Of a stretch of DNA of 14,652 bases, positions 1 through 6,672 are shown in pieces (positions within the stretch are counted from its first letter, which is position 1; each line of letters begins with the position of its first letter). The translations under genes were made by a program, and so were the position numbers. The DNA comes from Sedimentisphaerales bacterium (GTDB lineage Bacteria; Planctomycetota; Phycisphaerae; Sedimentisphaerales; SG8-4). Location of the stretch: positions 1 through 14,652 of the forward strand of contig JAFGCA010000548.1 in NCBI GenBank assembly GCA_016932895.1, written 5' to 3'. A model generated the notes under the pieces. That model saw nothing but the letters and a program-made list of their open reading frames with translations, was not told the origin of the DNA and did no database searches.

Positions 1-200
1 AACCCCGCAACCGCGATAATAGACCGCTATCGCCGAAAATATTTCTCAAATTCCTCATTTTGCCCGCGAATAGGGAAAGTCGGGCTATGCGAGCCCACCG
101 CGTTGCGCCATCGCCAAGTCCTTCGTACTTGACGCTGCCACCCGTAGCTGTCCAGGGTCCAAAAAATGATGGCCGGAAGACTGCGCAGACACGCTGCGCT
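1..200. other. Non-coding window edge downstream of the S9 peptidase
   Basis: I see no convincing gene here. There is a small inverted repeat (GCGATA at 13-18 with TATCGC at 28-33) and a second short one (GCGCAG at 183-188 with CTGCGC at 194-199) just after the peptidase stop codon. Read in the direction of the peptidase transcript, a run of six T (A at 161-166) follows the second hairpin, but about 17 bases away, so it is not a standard intrinsic terminator. The open frame crossing this stretch on the plus strand continues antisense through the peptidase gene and is not believed. Confidence 0.5.
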
Positions 201-2273
201 TCAGTCGGCGGTCTTCTCTTTGAGCGTGGGAACGTGCTCGGCGCCGGTGGGGACCTCGATGCTCGAGCCTTCGAAATCGTCCCCGATCGGCTCGAAGCGT
301 CCGCCGAGATGCTCGGCCAGGAAGATGTCGGCCACGGCGTTGAACGACAGGCGATTCTCCGGCCGGGCGAAACCGTGGCCCTCGTCCGGATAGAGAACGT
401 ACGTCACGGGAATGTTCTTATCCTGCATCGCCTTGACGATCTGGTCGGACTCGCTCTGCTTGACGCGCGGATCGTTGGCCCCCTGCCCGATCAGCAGCGG
501 CTTGCAAATGCGGTCCACGTACGTCAGCGGCGAGCGCGACGCCAGGAACTCCCTTCCTTCCTCGGTGCGGTGGTCGCCCACGCGGGTGGTAAACACCGTC
601 AAGACGGGCGCCCAGTACGGAGGGATCGTCTCCAGCAAGGTCTGGATGTTGGACGGTCCGACGATATCGACGCCGCAGGCAAAAACCTCCGGGGTGAACG
701 TGACACCGACGAGGGTGGCGTAGCCGCCGTAGCTGCCGCCCATGATCGCCACCTTGTCCTCGTCGGCGATCTTCTCGGCGACGGCCCAGTTGACCGCATC
801 GATCAGGTCGTCGTGCATCTTACCGGCCCACTGGCGATTGCCGGCGTTGATGAAGCTCTTGCCGAATCCCGTCGAGCCGCGATAGTTCACGTTCAGCACA
901 GCGTAGCCCCGGTTCGACAGCCACTGGTGCATCGAGTTGTAGCCCCAGGAATCGCGCGCCCAGGGGCCGCCGTGAACGAGCAGGACCATGGGCAGCGGTT
1001 TGTCCGGCCGGGCGTCGCCGTCGGAGTCGGTCCAGTACGGAAGCGTCAGGTAGCTGATCAGGTTCAGACCGTCCCGCGATTTGATCGCGACGGGATGCAT
1101 CTTCGAGAGCGTAAGGCCCTCCAGCGCCTGGCGGCTCGTGAACGCAAAACGAGCCTTCTTCTCGGAACGCTCGTACACGTAGTAGCGCACCGGCCCGTCG
1201 TCCATGACAAACTGCACCGCCCAGACCGCGTCGTCGAGCGAGCGACCGATGACATTCATATCCCCGTCGGCCACCGTCTTGAGGTACTCCAGATCGGCCT
1301 GCACGGACGCGTCCAGGATCTTCCAGTCCACCCGCAGGTATTCGCTGGAAACGGCCTCGATGGTCTTTTCCGTGGGGTGAACCATGATGCCGCTGACGTC
1401 GGCCCGCGGGTCCTCGAAGAGGACCCTCTTCTGCCCGGTGTTGAGATCCACCGACGTCAGGGCGGCGGTGTCGCGCCCCCGGCTGTCGATCATGTAGAGA
1501 ACCTGCCCGGACTTGTCAAAGGTCACGGGCGCCGTGGTGAGCAGATCCTCCATGGGAATCTTGTCGAAGGACTTCCAGCCGCCTTCGCCGTCCGGTGTAA
1601 GGATCTCGCTGCCGCCGTCGGGCGTGAGCTTCATGCCGTATCGGACGCGGTAATCGTCGTCGGTCTGAAAACCGGCGAACTCGTCGTTCCGCTGGAGAAG
1701 CTCCATCTGGCCGGTCAGAACGTTCAGCCGGTGAATGTCGTGGTACTGCGGGTTGCGGTTGTTCAAGCCCACCAGGATCTCGTCGCGAAACTTGTGGCTG
1801 ACCTCCTGAATCTCGGCCCGCGGCCGGAGCTTCTTGCCGTCCGGACCGGTCAGGGCCGCGCCGTCGGGACCGACGATCTCATCGAATGGAGTCAGGTTCC
1901 GGTCCTCCTTCGTGCCGATATGGACCGCGTGGACCTGCCAGTTCTCGTCTCCGCCGACGTCCTGCAGATAGATGATGTGCTCATTCGTGTACGCCCAGAA
2001 ATAGCTGCGCACGCCGCGCCGCTTGTCGGCCGTGACCGGGACCGCCTGGGAAGGATCGTCCGCCGGCGCCACCCACACGTTCATCACCCCGTCGCGCGGC
2101 GCCAGGAAGCTGATCCGCTGCCCATCGGGACTGACGTTCAGAGAGACCTTGTCGGGATTCCCGAACAACACGCGGCGGGCGATGAGGGGTCCGACCTTCG
2201 GCTCCTGCGCACAACCGGAGGATAATGCGATCGCGAAAATGCATGCTGCTATGATAAGTGCTTGCCGTCTCAT
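201..2273 (-). CDS. S9 family peptidase (prolyl oligopeptidase / acylaminoacyl-peptidase type), predicted lipoprotein
   Basis: This 690-residue serine peptidase cleaves short peptides, probably on the periplasmic side of the membrane. The N-terminus has two arginines, a hydrophobic stretch and a lipobox-like LSSGC with Cys21, so I predict a lipid-anchored protein. Residues about 30-400 look like the beta-propeller that filters substrates in S9 enzymes. The alpha/beta-hydrolase domain follows: VHGGPW (His434-Trp438, oxyanion region), GGSYGGYA with nucleophile Ser514, GANDPRV with Asp601, and DEGHGF with His633, so the catalytic triad is complete. Length fits the family. I chose the ATG at 2271-2273 because it sits directly before the signal sequence and has GGGAGA upstream; an in-frame ATG 11 codons earlier would spoil the signal peptide. 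A TTGACA promoter lies about 70 bases upstream. The exact S9 subfamily and the peptide substrate cannot be told from sequence. Confidence 0.93.
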   Translation of the reverse strand: MRRQALIIAACIFAIALSSGCAQEPKVGPLIARRVLFGNPDKVSLNVSPDGQRISFLAPRDGVMNVWVAPADDPSQAVPVTADKRRGVRSYFWAYTNEHIIYLQDVGGDENWQVHAVHIGTKEDRNLTPFDEIVGPDGAALTGPDGKKLRPRAEIQEVSHKFRDEILVGLNNRNPQYHDIHRLNVLTGQMELLQRNDEFAGFQTDDDYRVRYGMKLTPDGGSEILTPDGEGGWKSFDKIPMEDLLTTAPVTFDKSGQVLYMIDSRGRDTAALTSVDLNTGQKRVLFEDPRADVSGIMVHPTEKTIEAVSSEYLRVDWKILDASVQADLEYLKTVADGDMNVIGRSLDDAVWAVQFVMDDGPVRYYVYERSEKKARFAFTSRQALEGLTLSKMHPVAIKSRDGLNLISYLTLPYWTDSDGDARPDKPLPMVLLVHGGPWARDSWGYNSMHQWLSNRGYAVLNVNYRGSTGFGKSFINAGNRQWAGKMHDDLIDAVNWAVAEKIADEDKVAIMGGSYGGYATLVGVTFTPEVFACGVDIVGPSNIQTLLETIPPYWAPVLTVFTTRVGDHRTEEGREFLASRSPLTYVDRICKPLLIGQGANDPRVKQSESDQIVKAMQDKNIPVTYVLYPDEGHGFARPENRLSFNAVADIFLAEHLGGRFEPIGDDFEGSSIEVPTGAEHVPTLKEKTAD

Positions 2274-2341
2274 GATTCCATTCTCCCGGGCCCGAAGGCC
2301 GCTCAATCCGTTGTCAGAAGTGCGACGCGTACGACCGCTTG

Positions 2342-2370
2342 AGGGTACCGGCGGCGCCCATCCTTGTCAA
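2342..2370 (-). promoter_or_regulatory. Predicted sigma70 promoter of the S9 peptidase gene
   Basis: On the minus strand a perfect -35 box TTGACA (2365-2370) is followed after 17 bases by TACCCT (2342-2347), a weak -10 box. It would start transcription about 60 bases before the chosen ATG at 2273. The -35 box and spacing are good; the -10 box matches the consensus at only three of six positions, so this is a moderate prediction. Confidence 0.45.
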
Positions 2371-2614
2371 TCGCCCCGGCTGGTTCGGCGGCTCCTGGAA
2401 ATCATTATTTTTTTCGGAATATGCAATAAAGCCCCCCCGGTCGTCCGTCTTTGCGTGTGATGTTTCGACAGTAGAGCCATGGCCCTGGAAAAGCACGGCG
2501 GAAAGGCACTGAGCCAGGTCCTGATGGGAAGTTTGAGGCGGGTCGGTTCGGCCCGCGCGTTACAGATGTTCAACCCAACGAAGTCCGCAACCAGACGCCC
2601 ATGCGTCGTTTTGT

Positions 2615-2641
2615 GATGAGCGGCCCGCCCGGCCGCTCATC
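2615..2641. repeat. Perfect 11-bp inverted repeat (hairpin)
   Basis: GATGAGCGGCC (2615-2625) and GGCCGCTCATC (2631-2641) are exact reverse complements separated by five bases. The hairpin lies about 90 bases downstream of the stop codon of the amidase-like gene on the minus strand. Read in that direction it is followed by an A-rich stretch and not a T-run; read on the plus strand it is followed by GCTATTTTC, only a weak U-tract. It may protect a 3' end or be a poor terminator; its role is unknown. Confidence 0.5.
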
Positions 2642-2732
2642 GCTATTTTCAGACCGATCAGCAGACGCGAAGAGCCCCCGGTCGCACGGAGAGCCGGCGG
2701 GAAAAGTCGGGATCAGGGAAGCGCGGGGCGTT

Positions 2733-3281
2733 CTATTCGCAGTCGCGCGGCAGGTAGACCGAATCGGCCGGGACGCGGAACTTGCGGCAGAGAGCTTCCA
2801 GGAGAATCTCGAGGCGCTTGAGCTGGTAGTCGGTGGGCAGCGCCGAGCGTCGGTCCCCCACCAGGCAAATGCGAATCGTGCGCTCGGAACCCTGCCACGT
2901 GCGGGTGGGTTGGATCGACCACTGGTTCTGCCACTTCTCGGTCGCCTGGATCTCGCCGTCACCACCCCCGGCGCCGTTGCAGAGAACGAAGTGGCAGTTC
3001 AGATCGGCCGGGTCGGCCAGGCCGCTCGTCGCCGCGCACTGCGTGACGTTGCCGGTTTTGGTCCCGCTGAAGAAAATCTCGATGGTGTCCCAGCGATTCG
3101 GCGACTGACACGCCCGCGAACGCATCACATTGTCCACGGAATCGAGCCGGTAGTAGGCCGAGAGACAGAACGGGCCGGCCGAGGGAGGATTGTTGCCAAG
3201 GACCATCAAGACGATGGCGCCTGCCGTCATGGAGACCAGCAGTGCTGCTAATACTTTGACTACCCTTGGCTGATTCGACAT
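2733..3281 (-). CDS. Membrane-anchored N-acetylmuramoyl-L-alanine amidase-like protein lacking zinc ligands
   Basis: A 182-residue protein with an N-terminal hydrophobic segment (about residues 7-28), hence secreted or anchored with its body outside. It follows the amidase_2/PGRP fold pattern: RWDTIEIFFSG (63-73) where amidases have 'IVIHHSA', then CHFVLCNGAGGGDGEIQ (96-112), TIRICLVGD (135-143), a PT..QL..L..L...LCRKF helix (149-168), and VYLPRD near the end where amidases have 'GHRD'. The HH pair is FF, the GAH segment is replaced by WSIQPT, the GHRD histidine is proline, and the protein ends two residues after PRD, before the last metal ligand of the family. It should not be able to hydrolyse peptidoglycan. 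Eight cysteines (39, 58, 82, 96, 101, 139, 165, 181) follow the anchor, so disulphides are possible. The start is uncertain: the ATG at 3281 has no clear Shine-Dalgarno sequence; an in-frame ATG at 3329 and a GTG at 3293 also exist. Family assignment is from memory of the pattern. Confidence 0.72.
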   Translation of the reverse strand: MSNQPRVVKVLAALLVSMTAGAIVLMVLGNNPPSAGPFCLSAYYRLDSVDNVMRSRACQSPNRWDTIEIFFSGTKTGNVTQCAATSGLADPADLNCHFVLCNGAGGGDGEIQATEKWQNQWSIQPTRTWQGSERTIRICLVGDRRSALPTDYQLKRLEILLEALCRKFRVPADSVYLPRDCE

Positions 3282-3369
3282 ACGTTTTCGCACAATGCCA
3301 CTTTCGCGGCCGGTCAACCTGCACCCCACATTTTGTGGATGCGATCCCTGTTAGCACAAGTTTGCTTCT

Positions 3370-3398
3370 TATATATGTCCTACATCGGCACTTGCCAA
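3370..3398 (-). promoter_or_regulatory. Predicted sigma70 promoter of the amidase-like gene
   Basis: On the minus strand TTGGCA (3393-3398) is followed after 17 bases by TATATA (3370-3375); shifting two bases gives TATAAG with a 19-base spacer. Transcription would start about 80 bases before the ATG at 3281. The leader then contains a small inverted repeat (CCACA/TGTGG around 3332-3345). Confidence 0.5.
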
Positions 3399-3526
3399 GG
3401 GGCGGCTTCACATTTTGCCGGAATTTCGCTCGCGTCGGGCACGTCACCGTGCCGATCGGCAGCGCCCGCCGCACGCACTCAACCAGCAAATCGCTTGCGG
3501 CTCCGCGATCCATCCCGGGGAATTTC

Positions 3527-3555
3527 TTGACCGCTCCGTGAAGCGCAGATATAGT
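3527..3555 (+). promoter_or_regulatory. Predicted sigma70 promoter of the DUF4954-nagB unit
   Basis: TTGACC (3527-3532) and TATAGT (3550-3555) are separated by exactly 17 bases; each box matches the consensus at five of six positions. Transcription would start near 3562, leaving a leader of about 107 bases before the GTG start at 3669. This is one of the best promoter matches in the window. Confidence 0.65.
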
Positions 3556-3668
3556 GCTCCCCGTGTTCTGTGCGGTGCCAGGGACGCTACGGAAAGCACC
3601 CCTCGGTCGTCGCTGATAAGATGACGCCGGGTTATACGGTTCGTTCACCAACGGAAAGGAGACCCACC

Positions 3669-5669
3669 GTGTCCCAGTGGAGAGATCTGTCCCAGGAAGA
3701 AGTCGCCCGCCTCGAAGCACAAGGATGCACGTGCGCCGATTGGGCCCGGGTCCAGGTGGCCGAGCGTTTCAACGCTGACCGCGTGAGAAAAACACATTTT
3801 AGCGGTGAAATTCGGTTGGGGGCCTTCGAGAAGGAGGTGCGGTTCTTCGGCGGCGCCATGAAGCGGACCGGTATCAGCGACGCCAGCATCCACAACTGCA
3901 CCATCGGCGACAACGTTTACATCAGCCAGGTCCGAAATTACATCGCCAACTACGTCATCGACGAGGACGCCGTCATCGACAACATCGACGTCCTGGCGGT
4001 GGAAGGGGAAAGCTCGTTCGGCAACGGCACGGAAGTATCCGTCGTCAACGAGGCCGGGGGCAGAGAGATTCCGATCTACGATCGCCTCTCGGCCCACACC
4101 GCCTACATCATGGCGTTTTACCGCCACCGCACCGCAGCGATCGAGCGCTTGAAGGAGATGATCGACGGCTACACCGCCTCGGTCCGCTCGGCGAGGGGAT
4201 TCGTGGGTCGGGAGGCGAGAATCCTGAACTCCTGCATCCTCAGGAACGTCCGGATCGGCCCGGCTGCCGTTGTGGAAGGGGTCAGCCGCCTGGAGAACGG
4301 ATCGGTCAATAGCTGCCCTGAAGATCCCGTTTATATCGGACCCGGCGTCTACGCCGACAACTTCATCGCTTGCAGCGGCTCCAAAATCACCGACGGCACC
4401 ATCATCGACGAATGCTTCATCGGCCAGGGCTGCGTCCTGGCGAAGGACTACTCGGCCGAAAACTCCGTTTTCTTCGCCAATTGCGGCGGCTTCCACGGCG
4501 AGGCCTGCGCCGTCTTCGCCGGCCCGTACACCGTGACCCACCACAAGTCCACCCTCCTGATCGCCGGCCTGTTCTCCTTCCTCAACGCCGGCAGCGGCAC
4601 CAACCAGAGCAATCACATGTACAAGCTCGGCCCGGTGCACCAGGGCGTCGTGGAGCGCGGCTCCAAAACGGGCAGCGATTCCTACATGCTCTGGCCCGCC
4701 AAAGTCGGCGCGTTCACCGTCGTGATGGGCCGGCACTATCGCAATTCGGACACCTCGGACCTGCCCTTCTCGTATCTGATCGAGCACGAGGACGAGAGCG
4801 TTCTGATCCCCGGTGTAAACCTGCGCAGCGTCGGAACCGTGCGCGACGCGCGCAAATGGCCCCAGCGCGACCGGCGCAAGGACCCGCGGAAGCTCGACCT
4901 GATCAACTTCAAGCTGCTCAGCCCCTTCACGATCCAGAAGATGATCAACGGCCGCGAGCTGCTGGTGCGACTCAAGGAAAGCTCCGGGGCCACCTCGGAC
5001 TACTTCATCTACCACAGCGTCAAGATTCCCAAACGGTCGCTGGAGCACGGCATCACGCTGTATCAGACGGGGATCGACAAATTCATCGGCAACTGCCTGA
5101 TCGCGCGACTCCAGGGCCGACAGTTCCAGAACGTCGATGAGCTGCGGGCGGCGTTACGGCCCCAAACGACCGTCGGGTGTGGCAAGTGGATCGACCTGGC
5201 CGGCATGCTCGCGCCGGAAGAGATCGTCGAGCAGATACTCAGTGACATCGAGAACCGCCGGATCAACACGCTGGACGAGCTGGATGCGCGCTTCGCCGAG
5301 ACGCACGAGACGTATCCCGCCTATGAATGGGCCTGGGCCGCCGATGTCTTGCAGAAGCAACTGGGCAAGAGCATCGACGAAATCACGGCCGAGGACATCG
5401 TGCACCTGACCGCCCGATGGAAAGAGGCCGTGATCGACCTGGACCAACAGCTCTATACCGACGCGGGAAAGGAGTTCGCCGCCACGGTCCAAACCGGGTT
5501 CGGCCTCGACGGCGACGAGGATACGAAACACCGCGACTTCGCCGCGGTGCGCGGCACGTTCGAGGGCAACGGCTTCGTCGCCGAAATCGAGAAACACATC
5601 GCCGCCAAAACCGAGCTGGCCGGCGAGCTGCTCGGTCGCATCGAGCCCCTGCGACCAAACGAATCGTAG
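3669..5669 (+). CDS. DUF4954 family protein (left-handed beta-helix, function unknown)
   Basis: A 666-residue cytoplasmic protein (no signal peptide) that I recognise as DUF4954. The N-terminus ([20 protein letters not shown], 11-30) and the core (about 270-400: [73 protein letters not shown]) are typical. Residues about 65-290 show hexapeptide-like turns ([31 protein letters not shown]), as in the beta-helix of GlmU-type sugar-nucleotide enzymes. A helical, charged C-terminal part (about 515-660) may be a separate domain. I chose GTG at 3669 because AAAGGAG lies eight bases upstream and the protein then begins where the family does. nagB follows after 94 bases on the same strand with no terminator between, suggesting one transcript. 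The biochemical role is unknown; amino-sugar or sugar-nucleotide metabolism is inferred from fold and neighbour only. Confidence 0.88.
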   Translation: MSQWRDLSQEEVARLEAQGCTCADWARVQVAERFNADRVRKTHFSGEIRLGAFEKEVRFFGGAMKRTGISDASIHNCTIGDNVYISQVRNYIANYVIDEDAVIDNIDVLAVEGESSFGNGTEVSVVNEAGGREIPIYDRLSAHTAYIMAFYRHRTAAIERLKEMIDGYTASVRSARGFVGREARILNSCILRNVRIGPAAVVEGVSRLENGSVNSCPEDPVYIGPGVYADNFIACSGSKITDGTIIDECFIGQGCVLAKDYSAENSVFFANCGGFHGEACAVFAGPYTVTHHKSTLLIAGLFSFLNAGSGTNQSNHMYKLGPVHQGVVERGSKTGSDSYMLWPAKVGAFTVVMGRHYRNSDTSDLPFSYLIEHEDESVLIPGVNLRSVGTVRDARKWPQRDRRKDPRKLDLINFKLLSPFTIQKMINGRELLVRLKESSGATSDYFIYHSVKIPKRSLEHGITLYQTGIDKFIGNCLIARLQGRQFQNVDELRAALRPQTTVGCGKWIDLAGMLAPEEIVEQILSDIENRRINTLDELDARFAETHETYPAYEWAWAADVLQKQLGKSIDEITAEDIVHLTARWKEAVIDLDQQLYTDAGKEFAATVQTGFGLDGDEDTKHRDFAAVRGTFEGNGFVAEIEKHIAAKTELAGELLGRIEPLRPNES

Positions 5670-5763
5670 GAAATACCCCGCCGGATACAGCGGCCGCAAC
5701 AAAATCGTCGTAACGTTGGAAAACAAGTACTGTACGAATCTCCTTGAGAAAGGACCGAAAGCC

Positions 5764-6576
5764 ATGCGAGTGATCATTCAACCGGATTACGAACAAGTAT
5801 CGAAATGGACCGCCGGCTACATCGCCCGGAAGATCCTGGATTTCGGTCCCACCGCCGATAAGCCGTTTGTCCTGGGCCTGCCCACCGGATCGTCTCCCAT
5901 CGGGACGTACGACGAGCTGGCCAGGCTCAACAAGGCAGGCACGCTGTCCTTCCAGAACGTCGTGACGTTCAACATGGACGAATACGTCGGCCTGCCGCAG
6001 GAGCATCCCGAGAGCTACCATTCGTTCATGTGGAAGCATCTGTTCGGACGGATCGACATCCCCAAGGAGAACGTCAACATTCTCAACGGCAACGCTCCCG
6101 ACCTCGCGGCCGAGTGCGCCGGCTACGAGGAGCGGATCGGCAAGGCCGGCGGCATCCGTCTGTTCCTCGGCGGCGTCGGCGTGGACGGCCATCTGGCCTT
6201 CAACGAGCCCGGCTCGTCCCTGACCTCGCGCACCCGCGAGGTGCGGCTGACCACCGATACGCGAATCGTCAACTCCCGCTTCTTCGACAACGATCCGGAC
6301 CAGGTCCCCGCGACCGCCCTGAGCGTCGGCGTCGGGACCGTCATGGACTCCGAGGAAGTGCTGATCATCGTCAACGGCCACAACAAGGCCCGCGCCCTGC
6401 GTCAGCTCGTCGAAGAGGGCGTCAACCACATGTGGACCGGCAGCGCCCTGCAGATGCACCCCCAGGGCATCATCGTCTGCGACGACCCCGCCACCATCGA
6501 GCTGAAGGTCGGCACGGCCAATTACTTCAAGGACGTCGAGGCCGCCAATCTCGACCCCGCGACGCTGCTGGCATAG
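5764..6576 (+). CDS. nagB: Glucosamine-6-phosphate deaminase NagB
   Basis: NagB converts glucosamine-6-phosphate to fructose-6-phosphate and ammonia in the cytoplasm, the last step of amino-sugar catabolism. The protein has 270 residues and aligns without gaps to what I recall of E. coli NagB, so numbering is shared. Catalytic residues are present: Asp72 ([10 protein letters not shown]), Asp141 and His143 ([13 protein letters not shown]) and Glu148; substrate-binding Arg172 and Lys208 are also kept. Of the allosteric N-acetylglucosamine-6-phosphate site, Ser151, Ser152, Arg158 and Tyr254 are present but Lys160 is Val. The ATG at 5764 has AGGA nine bases upstream (5751-5754); a longer in-frame start at 5716 adds residues outside the family. 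It probably shares a transcript with the DUF4954 gene and is followed by a strong terminator. Confidence 0.97.
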   Translation: MRVIIQPDYEQVSKWTAGYIARKILDFGPTADKPFVLGLPTGSSPIGTYDELARLNKAGTLSFQNVVTFNMDEYVGLPQEHPESYHSFMWKHLFGRIDIPKENVNILNGNAPDLAAECAGYEERIGKAGGIRLFLGGVGVDGHLAFNEPGSSLTSRTREVRLTTDTRIVNSRFFDNDPDQVPATALSVGVGTVMDSEEVLIIVNGHNKARALRQLVEEGVNHMWTGSALQMHPQGIIVCDDPATIELKVGTANYFKDVEAANLDPATLLA

Positions 6577-6625
6577 GCGCAACAGATCCGGTTCGACGCA
6601 CACGAACATGACAACGGAAAATGAA

Positions 6626-6659
6626 GGGGGATCGGCTCTGTCGATCCCCCGTTTTTTTT
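6626..6659 (+). terminator. Intrinsic terminator after nagB
   Basis: GGGGGATCG (6626-6634) pairs perfectly with CGATCCCCC (6642-6650) around a seven-base loop, followed by one G and eight T (6652-6659). This is a textbook rho-independent terminator 50 bases after the nagB stop codon. The Shine-Dalgarno sequence of the next gene begins at the base after the T-run. Confidence 0.9.
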
Positions 6660-6672
6660 GGAGGTTGGGAAA

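Larger units (their letters stand above)
2274..2732. other. Intergenic region between the amidase-like gene and the S9 peptidase gene
   Basis: No gene is supported in these roughly 460 bases. The stretch holds the predicted peptidase promoter, the perfect hairpin described separately, an A/T-rich patch around 2401-2430 and a run of seven C (2432-2438). Short open frames on both strands here give arginine- and proline-rich, low-quality translations without a recognisable family, so I treat the stretch as non-coding. Confidence 0.5.
3282..3668. other. Divergent intergenic region
   Basis: This gap of nearly 390 bases separates the minus-strand amidase-like gene from the plus-strand DUF4954 gene. 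It holds one promoter in each direction, described separately, and their transcripts would not overlap. Open frames through it are short, lack family resemblance and are best read as chance. Confidence 0.55.

Noticed and set aside
60..2225. A 721-codon open frame on the plus strand, antisense to the S9 peptidase
   Set aside because: It mirrors a gene with a full catalytic triad; its translation is rich in V, R, H, D and G with no family resemblance, as expected for the opposite strand of a GC-rich gene.
3645..5048. A 467-codon minus-strand open frame antisense to the DUF4954 gene
   Set aside because: Its composition (valine, aspartate, alanine) is that of a codon shadow, it has no recognisable motif, and the plus-strand gene has promoter, ribosome-binding site and family motifs.
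5716..5763. A start for NagB 16 codons upstream of the chosen ATG
   Set aside because: The extra residues lie outside the family, and AGGA at 5751-5754 is placed for the ATG at 5764, not for the TTG at 5716.
6577..6625. A GGTTCGA sequence near 6590 resembling a tRNA T-arm
   Set aside because: There is no acceptor stem, anticodon arm or CCA end around it, and too little space before the terminator.
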